The notes under the pieces were generated by a model, which was not told the origin of the DNA, ran no database searches, and saw only the letters and a program-made list of their open reading frames with translations. From a virus, in IMG/VR virus record IMGVR_UViG_3300019880_000005, positions 1-38,675 of that record: a stretch of 38,675 nucleotides of DNA, one strand, 5' to 3'. The translations under genes and the position numbers were made by a program. Shown here in pieces: positions 1 to 6,678 of this stretch. Position 1 is the first letter of the stretch. Each line of letters begins with the position of its first letter.

Positions 1-4
1 TTAG

Positions 5-208
5 TCTCGAGGTTCATTTGGGGGAACTTCTCCTTTAGGAACTGGTGGTGTGCCCGTTCCGAATACGATATTTACAACTCCTGGAGAAGCAGGAACAGGT
101 TATGGAGCTGGTGGTGGAGGATCTGCACAATACGATGATAGTACAGGAGCCACAACTGAAGGCATAGCAGGGACTGCTGGTATCGCAATATTCACTGAGT
201 TCTCATAG
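5..208 (+). CDS. Glycine-rich tail fibre, 3' end of the gene that starts at 37192
   Basis: This is the C-terminal end of the fibre that begins at 37192 and crosses the contig junction. The stop is TAG at 206-208. The visible end is glycine-rich (GYGAGGGGS around 92-118) and closes with GIAIFTEFS, the same ending seen in the fibres at 2953-4641 (IAIFTEYV) and 35480-37165 (AAIFTEFA). Joined across the overlap, the protein is 518 residues. The in-frame TAG at 2-4 belongs to the ten mismatched edge bases and is not trusted. The likely role is a distal receptor-contacting tip of polyglycine-II type, by analogy with gp38-like adhesins. Confidence 0.8.
   Translation, partial: SRGSFGGTSPLGTGGVPVPNTIFTTPGEAGTGYGAGGGGSAQYDDSTGATTEGIAGTAGIAIFTEFS
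11..135. repeat. Terminal direct repeat, left copy (contig overlap)
   Basis: These 125 bases recur exactly at 38551-38675, and both copies lie in the same reading frame of one fibre gene. Bases 1-10 do not match the sequence before the right copy (38541-38550), and they place a stop in the fibre frame at 2-4, so they are probably an assembly edge error or a strain variant. An overlap of this size is what a short-read assembler leaves when it closes a circular molecule, so I read it as a circularisation overlap and not as a biological terminal repeat. The latter cannot be excluded from sequence alone. Confidence 0.95.
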
Positions 209-223
209 GACATAGGATAAATA

Positions 224-1510
224 ATGAAACAAGTAAATTCGGATAACTTCACAGGTCTAAACCAGTTTGTGGTTGACCCATCAGCAGCTTACGGTGCTTT
301 CACCACTATTCAAGAAGCGGTAAATGCTGCCTTTGCAAATGCCGGAGGAACTGTTGCGATAAGACATGGTACCTATGTAGAAAACGTTACGATGTCCCCA
401 GATGTATATCTGATTGGAGATTGCGTTGATCAGTCGAATAAAGTGGTCATTAGCGGTACTTTATCCTTTCCAGATATAGCTGGAGATTCAGGTATCGAAA
501 GTTTAAGCGTACAAGCTGTTGGCGCAACTCCTGCCATCTCTGTAACAAAGACCGCGGCTTCGGTATTTAACTTAACGGTAAATGGATGCAACCTAACTTC
601 TAACGGGGCTGAAGCTATTGTAGTCACGGCGGTTGCGGGCGCAAATATTGGCATGCAGATCCATCAATCTCAGATCGATGGTAATACCAACGGTATTGTC
701 CTGACGGGCCCTGGTTCGATTAATTTAACAGCACGTGATTGCGGTATCAATTCAGCTGCGGGCGCTTGTTTCGTATTAGGTGTAGGAGCAAACGTTCTTA
801 CATTCTACTCTACCATTAACTCAGGAGCCAGAGGAGCGGACCTCAATGATGTCACAGCTGCCTTCCTGATGATCAATGGATTTGGATCTTTTACCGATGA
901 GCTGATTACGTTCAACGCAGCAGGTCAAGGTATCGTTGTAAACAGTGGGTTTTCTTGTTCCGCTGGGTCTGGTAACTGGGCAGCAGGAGCTGCAGGTACT
1001 CTGATCTATGGAGGTCTTTCCATCGTTGGAGGATCATCCGGGATAGCTGCTGGATTATCACAAGTAATCGCAGACCAACTTCCACTTTCTACAGCTGGAA
1101 CTACTGGTACTGCTGTAAGAGGACATGTAGGATTCGACTCCTCTACCTTCACTGTGACCAACGGGTTCGTACAATTAACAGGGACAACTACAAATTGGGT
1201 AGATACCACCTCCAACCAAACCATTGTTCCTGGCACAGGATATGCTGTCAGCGCTGGTGTAATTTCATTTAACTTACCAGCTACAGCAGCATACGGGACT
1301 GGATTCAAGGTTTCTCTGGAAGGAGGAACGTCATGGTCTATTAACCAAGCGGCTGGTCAAAGTATTAGATTGGGTAATACCAACACTACTGTAGGAGCCG
1401 GAGGCAGTTTGGCCTCTACGGCGCAGGGGAATACAATCTCATGCATCTGTGATGTAGCCAATACACATTGGTTCGTGGAGTCTGTAGTAGGAAACATAAC
1501 CGTAGTTTAA
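224..1510 (+). CDS. Tail fibre with pectin-lyase-like N-terminal stalk
   Basis: 428 residues. The start codon follows an AGGA site at 214-217. The N-terminal part (about residues 15-65) reads FVVDPS...TTIQEAVNAA...GGTVAIRHGTY, a typical opening of a right-handed beta-helix (pectin-lyase fold), and short beta-strand repeats continue to about residue 290. A linker with TAGTTGTAVRG follows, shared with the fibre at 2953. The last 60 residues (WSINQAAG...GNITVV) are shared with the ends of the genes at 34532 and, more distantly, 2345. I infer a trimeric fibre or tailspike-like protein. No catalytic residues can be assigned by eye. Confidence 0.75.
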   Translation: MKQVNSDNFTGLNQFVVDPSAAYGAFTTIQEAVNAAFANAGGTVAIRHGTYVENVTMSPDVYLIGDCVDQSNKVVISGTLSFPDIAGDSGIESLSVQAVGATPAISVTKTAASVFNLTVNGCNLTSNGAEAIVVTAVAGANIGMQIHQSQIDGNTNGIVLTGPGSINLTARDCGINSAAGACFVLGVGANVLTFYSTINSGARGADLNDVTAAFLMINGFGSFTDELITFNAAGQGIVVNSGFSCSAGSGNWAAGAAGTLIYGGLSIVGGSSGIAAGLSQVIADQLPLSTAGTTGTAVRGHVGFDSSTFTVTNGFVQLTGTTTNWVDTTSNQTIVPGTGYAVSAGVISFNLPATAAYGTGFKVSLEGGTSWSINQAAGQSIRLGNTNTTVGAGGSLASTAQGNTISCICDVANTHWFVESVVGNITVV

Positions 1511-1522
1511 AGTAGGAATAAT

Positions 1523-1861
1523 ATGGCTGATTTAAATTCATTTCAATGTATCACCGCAGCAAGTTTTGACCTAGCTGGTCTTACGGGAACATTCCAACCA
1601 CTGAATGGAACTGGGTTTAGCGATGACATCAAAATCCTAAAGATCTTCAACGGAGGCGCTACGTCCGTAGACATCAGTTATGATGGTGTGACCAAGCATG
1701 ATTTTTGGCCTGCTGGGTCTGCAATGATATTTGATTTCCAGACTAACCATTCTGATCATTCCGCATATGGTTCAGGAACATTGAACGGTCGTAAAGGTCA
1801 GATCATTTACGGAAGAACATCCACAACAGCAACAGAACTTCAGATCTCTGGATACCGCTAG
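1523..1861 (+). CDS. Small conserved-looking virion-associated protein
   Basis: 112 residues, with no signal peptide or membrane segment. It begins MADLNSFQ and has beta-rich, aspartate-containing stretches (ISYDGVTKHDFWPAG, TLNGRKGQIIYG). It lies 12 nt after the preceding fibre gene and 15 nt before the next, inside the fibre operon, behind an AGTAGGA site. Proteins of this form recur beside fibre genes in short-tailed phages, and I recall the family only as uncharacterised. A fibre connector or cap is possible but not shown by the sequence. Confidence 0.6.
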   Translation: MADLNSFQCITAASFDLAGLTGTFQPLNGTGFSDDIKILKIFNGGATSVDISYDGVTKHDFWPAGSAMIFDFQTNHSDHSAYGSGTLNGRKGQIIYGRTSTTATELQISGYR

Positions 1862-1876
1862 GACAGGAAGGAACTA

Positions 1877-2332
1877 ATGAGTCAGTTTGTAGTAGATGCA
1901 ACAAGTATTGTCGGAGCGGTTGATACGATCAACAATCAAGGGCCGATAGCTAATAACTTCAATATTACTTCCCCACTAGACACAATAACTGTTACCTCTT
2001 CAGCAGGTTTGATCACTTTAGAGGTATCCGGATTGGTGGGTTCATATCGAAGGATTACTGTAGCTGATTCTCCTTACACTGTTCTGGCTACAGATTATTT
2101 CATATCGGTAGACTCATCGGGAGGACCTGTAGTTGTTAGATTTCCTAACGCCCCAGCTCCAACAGATACTTGGGTTGTTAAGGATGCCCTGGGAACTGCT
2201 GAGACTAACTCTATCACTATGACTACTGTAGGTGGTGTGGTTACCTTGGATGGATCTGCTACCTATGTGTTTCAAGACAATTATGAAGCCAATGATGTCC
2301 TATTTAACGGAACATCTTACGAACTGTTTTAA
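1877..2332 (+). CDS. Short tail fibre-like protein
   Basis: 151 residues, almost entirely predicted beta-strand, rich in T, V, S and G and without cysteine. The central ITVADSPYTVLATDYFISVD and the C-terminal VTLDGSATYVFQDNYEANDVLFNGTSYELF pattern are typical of short fibre head domains that fold as trimers. It is part of the fibre operon with an AGGAAGGA ribosome site directly before its start. It probably forms a structural fibre piece or an alternative tip. Family assignment rests on composition and context only. Confidence 0.6.
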   Translation: MSQFVVDATSIVGAVDTINNQGPIANNFNITSPLDTITVTSSAGLITLEVSGLVGSYRRITVADSPYTVLATDYFISVDSSGGPVVVRFPNAPAPTDTWVVKDALGTAETNSITMTTVGGVVTLDGSATYVFQDNYEANDVLFNGTSYELF

Positions 2333-2344
2333 GGGGTAAAGATT

Positions 2345-2866
2345 ATGGGATACATTGGAGCAAGTCCGATTTCACCTACTAGAGGTGGAACAGGAGTTCA
2401 GAACGCTAGACCTAGTACTATCACACTTGGTGGAGCACTCACGACTGTAGGTGCGTTCACCTCATCGTTTACGATGACTGGTAACACCGCAGTGACCTTC
2501 CCAACAAGCGGTACCTTAGCAACAACCTCTCAATTAGTTTCCAACTGGGTCAATGTAACGGGCACTTCTGTAGTAATCGTCAAGGATACTGCATACCAGG
2601 CTAATAACGCTGGTTTGGTTACTCTTACCATGCCTTCGGTTGCTTCCAGTACATTTGGTGATACGATCAGAGTAGGCGGATTTGGTGCAGGTGGATGGCT
2701 AATACAGTGTGTTGCTACTCAGATCATCCATTTTGGAAGTGTAGCGACAACAGCAGCTGGTAGCATCGCCTCTACCAATAGATATGACCAAATTGAGTTG
2801 GTTTGCAGTTCTACTACTAATGAATGGTTTTGCCGGTATGTTATCGGTAACCTGTCGGTTAATTAA
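2345..2866 (+). CDS. Short tail fibre with shared C-terminal tip domain
   Basis: 173 residues. The N-terminus (MGYIGASPISPTRGGTGVQN) matches the short attachment motif common to many phage fibre proteins. The last 60 residues (WLIQCVATQIIHFGS...AAGSIASTNRYDQIELVC...GNLSVN) are a diverged copy of the C-terminal domain of the fibres at 224-1510 and 34532-35461, with the same AGGS(L/I)AST core and GN(I/L)(T/S)V ending. It therefore pairs a short attachment region with a common tip. It lies 12 nt after its neighbour. Confidence 0.65.
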   Translation: MGYIGASPISPTRGGTGVQNARPSTITLGGALTTVGAFTSSFTMTGNTAVTFPTSGTLATTSQLVSNWVNVTGTSVVIVKDTAYQANNAGLVTLTMPSVASSTFGDTIRVGGFGAGGWLIQCVATQIIHFGSVATTAAGSIASTNRYDQIELVCSSTTNEWFCRYVIGNLSVN

Positions 2867-2877
2867 AGGATACCAGA

Positions 2878-2949
2878 ATGGACATACGCAATCATATGAT
2901 ACCAGAAAAAAAATTAGTGATTCCCATAAAAAAAGACATCAGGAGATGA
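2878..2949 (+). CDS. Possible 23-residue leader peptide
   Basis: A short reading frame (MDIRNHMIPEKK...) begins seven nucleotides after a good AAAGGA site and stops within the ribosome site (AGGAG) of the fibre gene at 2953. Its only support is this site and its fit to the gap between two fibre genes. It could couple translation to the next gene or be chance. The basic, lysine-rich sequence resembles no family I know. Confidence 0.25.
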   Translation: MDIRNHMIPEKKLVIPIKKDIRR

Positions 2950-2952
2950 AAA

Positions 2953-4641
2953 ATGCAGCAAATCTCAACTAATACTTTCGGATGTGCTAGGTATGTTGTT
3001 GCGCTAGACCCTACACAGGGAACTCATACAACTATACAAGCGGCAATCAACTCTGCATCTTCCGGTGATACTGTCTTCATTCGTCCAGGCATTTATTCTG
3101 AAAACCCTATTCTGAAAGCTGGAGTAGACCTAGCCACTTACAGTTCTGAATACATCGATCACGTAGTGATCATTGGTAAATGTTCCTACAGTGGTACAGG
3201 AGTGGTAACTTTATCTGGGATTAGACTTCAGACAAATGGTGATTTCCTATTAGAGGTCACAGGGGCAAATGCTTCGGTTATCATCCTTAAGGATTGTTAC
3301 GTAAGCTGTACGAATAACACGGGCATATCCCATACCAACTCTAATGCTTCTTCTCAGATATACCTATACCAGTGTTTGGGTGATATAGCCGCTCCTGGAT
3401 TTTCTTACTTCTCTAAGTCTTCTACAGGGCAACTCCTTATTTTTGGAGGACAATTCTTCAATACAGGAGCCTCTACAAGTGCTTCTGTAGCCAGCGCTGG
3501 CTTAGTTTTCATTGATTACACTTCTTTCCCTAATCCTATTACAACTTCTGGAACTTCATCTCTTCAATGTAAGTACGCTACATTCACAAATATTGGAAAT
3601 ACCACTGCACTCACAGTTGGTGGAAGCGGAACTAATTTAATAACCTTTTGTGATATCATCACAGGAACTGCATCAGCAGTTATGATATCTTCTAATCTAA
3701 CAATAACTACATGTACAATAACTACAACTAACGTGATCGCTGTAGCCGGTTCTGGAAGTATTGCATATGGAGGTGTTACTTTTTCAAATAGCACTGCATT
3801 AGCAGGTACTTTGGTAACCATAGACACATCGGAAACTCTTCCATACGCAACGGCTGGAACAACAGGGACTGCTGTCCGAGGTTCTTCCTCCTTCGATAAC
3901 ACACAGTTTACTGTGTCTTCGACTGGGTTTGTTCAGTTTATAGGGGGTTCCTCTGCGATTACCTCTGTCAGTTCTCAATCCTTTACCACTCCTGGAGCAT
4001 TTACATATACTTCGACGGCGGGAACATCTTATGTAATTGTAGAACTCCAAGCGGGCGGAGGTGGCGGAGGATCTACGACTACACCTCCTCTTGGTGATGG
4101 TGTTTGCGCTGTGGGAGGTGCTGGTGGAGCATATGCTAGATTCCTGCTTACGGCTGCGGAAATTGGTTCTTCTCTATCTGGATCTGTAGGTGCTGGCGGT
4201 GCAGGTGGGACTGCGGGAGGAGCAAATAATGGGGCTGCAGGGGGAAATACAACTTTATCCACATCATCTAGTTGGATATGTGGTGGTGGAACTGGTGGAA
4301 CTGGCGTAACCAATATTGTTGGATTAGATTTTACCGCAGGTGTATCGGGAGGAACAGTTACGACAGGGACTGGTGTTTTACAGGTGAGACAAGATGGCGG
4401 AACATCAGGATATGCCATGCAGCAGTCAACTACTGGCACATGGAATTTTGGTGGTGGAAGCAGTTATTTTGGGAGTGGAGCTCCAGGAGCAGCGCTAGTT
4501 TCAAACTCAACTGCACCTAGTGTTGCTTTAAATGCAACTTCTATTGGCTCTGGCGGTGGTGGGGCTCTTGCCTTCGGTTTAGCTAGTATAACTGGAGGAA
4601 CGGGAGCAAACGGAATCGCTATATTTACCGAATATGTATAG
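2953..4641 (+). CDS. Tail fibre: pectin-lyase-like stalk with glycine-rich tip
   Basis: 562 residues. Residues 10-60 (YVVALDPTQGTHTTIQAAINSA...GDTVFIRPGIYSEN) open a beta-helix of pectin-lyase type related to the fibre at 224. A linker with TAGTTGTAVRG around residue 300 is nearly identical to that gene's. From about residue 365 the protein becomes glycine-rich (AGGGGGGS, GAYARFLLTAAEIGSSLSGSVGAGGAGG) and ends IAIFTEYV, matching the glycine-rich tips of the genes at 35480 and 37192. It is thus a hybrid of two fibre types in this genome. Glycine-rich tips of this kind act as receptor-binding adhesins in T-even-like phages, so that role is inferred here. Confidence 0.75.
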   Translation: MQQISTNTFGCARYVVALDPTQGTHTTIQAAINSASSGDTVFIRPGIYSENPILKAGVDLATYSSEYIDHVVIIGKCSYSGTGVVTLSGIRLQTNGDFLLEVTGANASVIILKDCYVSCTNNTGISHTNSNASSQIYLYQCLGDIAAPGFSYFSKSSTGQLLIFGGQFFNTGASTSASVASAGLVFIDYTSFPNPITTSGTSSLQCKYATFTNIGNTTALTVGGSGTNLITFCDIITGTASAVMISSNLTITTCTITTTNVIAVAGSGSIAYGGVTFSNSTALAGTLVTIDTSETLPYATAGTTGTAVRGSSSFDNTQFTVSSTGFVQFIGGSSAITSVSSQSFTTPGAFTYTSTAGTSYVIVELQAGGGGGGSTTTPPLGDGVCAVGGAGGAYARFLLTAAEIGSSLSGSVGAGGAGGTAGGANNGAAGGNTTLSTSSSWICGGGTGGTGVTNIVGLDFTAGVSGGTVTTGTGVLQVRQDGGTSGYAMQQSTTGTWNFGGGSSYFGSGAPGAALVSNSTAPSVALNATSIGSGGGGALAFGLASITGGTGANGIAIFTEYV

Positions 4642-4655
4642 GGGGTAATTTTTAT

Positions 4656-4799
4656 ATGAAGTACTTACTTTTGACTTTTATGACTAGCTGCTCTCTACTA
4701 CAAATGTATCCTGACTCATCCCCTGAAGAATGGGTAGAGGCAGAGATACATTACTACACTGGTTTAGATATAGATTTTACCTCAACAGATGGGAAGTGA
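4656..4799 (+). CDS. Small predicted lipoprotein
   Basis: 47 residues. A short hydrophobic leader MKYLLLTFMTSC ends in a lipobox-like MTSC, so the mature protein would start at Cys12 and be lipid-anchored. The remaining 35 residues are acidic (SSPEEWVEAE...TGLDIDFTSTDGK). It lies at the end of the late operon, 14 nt after the last fibre gene. A GGGGGTAA ribosome site precedes it. An outer-membrane spanin or a superinfection-related lipoprotein would fit size and position, but there is no partner gene beside it, so function is open. Confidence 0.6.
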   Translation: MKYLLLTFMTSCSLLQMYPDSSPEEWVEAEIHYYTGLDIDFTSTDGK

Positions 4800-4800
4800 T

Positions 4801-4968
4801 ATGCCAAGAGAATCCAGAAAGCAAAAGACCAAGGTTAAAAAGGTTATGCATGAGATGAAGGAAGGGAAACTACATTCGGGTTCAAAAAAAGGACCAGTAG
4901 TTACCAATCCTAAACAAGGAATTGCCATTGCCCTCTCTGAGGCGGGATTGTCCAAGAAGAAGAAGTAA
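4801..4968 (+). CDS. DUF6496-like small basic protein
   Basis: 55 residues, very basic. The core MHEMKEGKLHSGSKKGPVVTNPKQGIAIALSEA matches the pattern I know as DUF6496 (KVMHEFKxGxLxSGSKxGPxVTxRxQAIAIALSEA), common in phages and bacteria and without known function. It starts two bases after the lipoprotein gene stops, and its own stop abuts the stop of the convergent nuclease gene, with no room for a terminator between them. Probably a nucleic-acid-associated or virion-packaged small protein; this is inference. Confidence 0.7.
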   Translation: MPRESRKQKTKVKKVMHEMKEGKLHSGSKKGPVVTNPKQGIAIALSEAGLSKKKK

Positions 4969-5847
4969 TTAATAGATCCTCCAACTGGAAATGTTTGGTT
5001 TTCTGTACTGGTCTAGATCGATATCTTTCAAGGCTTCGATCTTTTGGTATTCAATCCCACCTTTTCGGTCTATTTTCTGGATTCTATTCCCACCAACGAT
5101 CACGCGTCTATGATCGATCTGACTTACGATGGTCTGTTTAAGCCATTCCTTCTCTTCTTCCAGTACATCGATCTGCTCACACAGTTCCTTGTATCTGGCT
5201 ACGTTCTCAATGGCCTTAAAATCGTCTATCTTCACCCAATCCCTATCTGTAGGTTCTGGAGGGTTAAAGTTGATCAAAGAGTCTAAGAATGCCAATTCTA
5301 TACGTAGCAGGTTATTGCAGTACTCTTGGTTTTTTTTTACGATCGTAACCTGTCCATCACCCTGAAAATAGGAGAGGTAAATCATGGTATCTAGACCGGT
5401 AATGTCCAATTGATGTTGCATTTGAGCATAGTAATATGGGGGGATTCTCCCTTCTTTTGCTTGTTCATGTAGGGATTCTCCTCCACATTTTATTTCACAT
5501 ATAGACACTTCACCCATCTCACAGCGGTAATATCCATCAAGGGAAGCTATTATTTGTGGGTGGTCAACTCTTTGCAGAACTATTGGCTTGAAGGAAATAT
5601 TAGTGTTGTTGTTAAGCCATCTCCTTGCTTCCTCTTCCATAGCCGATCCACGCTTCATGGCCTCATTCTGAGTCTTGGTGATACCAAACTGGATCTCTTC
5701 CCACAGTTGAAGGGGAGTGGTGAAGGGAGATACACCCATGATTGCACCAGCCATACTGGCTCCAATCTTTCCTTTACGGAATGCGTGCCATTCTGGTGAT
5801 CCCTGGATACTCTCTGGGCCGTCTACGATTCTGTATTTCTTATTCAT
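4969..5847 (-). CDS. YqaJ-type viral recombinase / exonuclease
   Basis: 292 residues. The PD-(D/E)XK nuclease fold of the YqaJ/lambda-exonuclease family is visible: GSPEWHAFRKGKIGAS (residues 16-31), RGSAMEEEARRW (66-77), catalytic Asp in ASLDG (D104), EIK (E118, K120) and YYAQMQHQL (139-147). Such enzymes resect one strand of duplex ends to feed single-strand annealing. A charged coiled-coil-like region follows (ELCEQIDVLEEEKEWLKQ, about 220-237). It is the last gene of the leftward replication/recombination block, downstream of the SSB gene. The ribosome site is weak (GGAT well upstream of an A-rich stretch). Confidence 0.9.
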   Translation of the reverse strand: MNKKYRIVDGPESIQGSPEWHAFRKGKIGASMAGAIMGVSPFTTPLQLWEEIQFGITKTQNEAMKRGSAMEEEARRWLNNNTNISFKPIVLQRVDHPQIIASLDGYYRCEMGEVSICEIKCGGESLHEQAKEGRIPPYYYAQMQHQLDITGLDTMIYLSYFQGDGQVTIVKKNQEYCNNLLRIELAFLDSLINFNPPEPTDRDWVKIDDFKAIENVARYKELCEQIDVLEEEKEWLKQTIVSQIDHRRVIVGGNRIQKIDRKGGIEYQKIEALKDIDLDQYRKPNISSWRIY

Positions 5848-5876
5848 TTTTTTTAGTTATCCATGTTTATAAAATC

Positions 5877-6015
5877 GCCTCTTTGAGGACTCGAACCCCA
5901 CTAGTGCACTAGTCTAATCATCACATTTACTTCTAAGGATATATCTCCGGCAAGAGTTGGAATCCAGGAGCAGACATGAAAGTGATTAGGCAAGAACCCA
6001 CTTGCTGTAAGAGGC
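5877..6015 (-). tRNA. tRNA-like element with an oversized anticodon arm
   Basis: Read on the minus strand, GCCTCTT (6015-6009) pairs perfectly with AAGAGGC (5883-5877) as a 7-bp acceptor stem. A D-arm-like hairpin GCAAG-TGGGTT-CTTGC follows. Near the 3' end is a T arm TGGGG-TTCGAGT-CCTCA (one G-U pair), preceded by a perfect palindrome ACTAGTGCACTAGT that could be a long variable arm. CTAATCA and TGATTAG would close the anticodon arm but are about 60 nt apart, where 7 nt is normal. CTTTCAT after the 5' strand would read as a UUC loop. No CCA is encoded. It may be an intact tRNA with an insertion, a decayed tRNA, or a host tRNA 3' end as in an attachment site. No integrase is present. Confidence 0.35.
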
Positions 6016-6029
6016 ACTGTAAATCTTGT

Positions 6030-6296
6030 TTAAAAATAGTAAAAGTCAGGCATTTCATATTTCATGACGACTTCTTTTTTCTTGGGAACTTGTATGCTGC
6101 CATGTATCAAGATGACTTGGCATCCTGTACCATTAATATCAAAATCGTCTCTTGTAATAGTTTCGTTAGGAAATTTATCTAATATTGAAATTTCAAGTTC
6201 AATGCATTCTTTCAGAAAAGCATCTAGTGATTGTTGATCATTTATTTGTGTTACTGATAACGGACTTTGAGTAAGTTTTATTGCAAAATATGGCAT
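6030..6296 (-). CDS. Unknown small acidic protein
   Basis: 88 residues with no recognised family. It is soluble, moderately acidic and begins MPYFAIKLTQSPLSV; a central amphipathic stretch LDAFLKECIELEISILDKF suggests a helix. An AAAGGA ribosome site stands before the start. It lies alone between the phased TATAAC repeats (upstream) and the tRNA-like element (downstream) on the minus strand, so those repeats are in the position of its promoter or operator. Reading frames on the opposite strand look like shadows. Confidence 0.6.
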   Translation of the reverse strand: MPYFAIKLTQSPLSVTQINDQQSLDAFLKECIELEISILDKFPNETITRDDFDINGTGCQVILIHGSIQVPKKKEVVMKYEMPDFYYF

Positions 6297-6314
6297 AAAT
6301 TTTTTCCTTTATAA

Positions 6315-6358
6315 GTTATAGTGAATTCGCGCTATAACCGTGTATAACTTGGTATAAC
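6315..6358. promoter_or_regulatory. Helically phased TATAAC repeats plus inverted copy
   Basis: TATAAC occurs at 6333-6338, 6343-6348 and 6353-6358, each exactly 10 bp from the next, and an inverted GTTATA stands at 6315-6320. The first copy is also half of an 8-bp stem, TTATAGTG (6316-6323) with CGCTATAA (6330-6337), allowing one G-T pair. Repeats one helical turn apart place a bound protein on one DNA face. The block lies just upstream of the leftward gene starting at 6296, so an operator or iteron array is likely. Confidence 0.6.
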
Positions 6359-6394
6359 TGGGGTTCCTCGATGCCCGTCTCCCCTAACCGATTC

Positions 6395-6419
6395 AGTTGT
6401 ACGGGTGCATCGTACAACT
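6395..6419. other. Perfect 9-bp hairpin at the end of a small gene
   Basis: AGTTGTACG (6395-6403) and CGTACAACT (6411-6419) form a perfect 9-bp stem with a 7-base loop. It overlaps the stop codon (6418-6420) of the leftward 59-residue gene, so it lies where a transcript end would be expected. There is no following T run on either strand, so a simple Rho-independent terminator is not supported. RNA-end protection or a protein-binding palindrome are alternatives. Confidence 0.5.
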
Positions 6420-6597
6420 AAGCTCTGACCCACTTTATGCCATCTTTATCAATGAATATTTCAGGCTCTTCTACGATGATCTTGATAGTGACAATTGAGC
6501 CGCTTCTCTTTTCTTTGCAGTGTAATTTATAGTCTTTCATTTTCGAGATTGCTCGTAAAATTTCAAGTCTAATCTGGGTCTTATTTAATTCTTCCAT
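6418..6597 (-). CDS. Unknown small basic protein
   Basis: 59 residues (MEELNKTQIRLEILRAISKMKDYKLHCKEKRSG... as two short blocks) with an amphipathic N-terminal helix and a C-terminal beta-like end (IFIDKDGIKWVRA). An AAAGGA site stands five bases before the ATG, which is good evidence for translation. It lies 81 nt downstream of the SSB gene on the same strand and may share its transcript. No family recognised. Confidence 0.6.
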   Translation of the reverse strand: MEELNKTQIRLEILRAISKMKDYKLHCKEKRSGSIVTIKIIVEEPEIFIDKDGIKWVRA

Positions 6598-6678
6598 GCA
6601 TATCCTTTATCTACTTTATGATTTGATTGTGATGTAATTTCCGAACAGTTCAACTATCCGGAAATCCCAGACAGTTGC

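Noticed and set aside
5976-6182. Rightward 68-residue frame with AGGAG six bases before its ATG and a Cys-rich start (CCKRHCKSC)
   Set aside because: Most of it is antisense to the leftward gene at 6030-6296, with unnatural composition there, and the start lies inside the tRNA-like element. The ribosome site is the complement of that element, so I treat it as chance.
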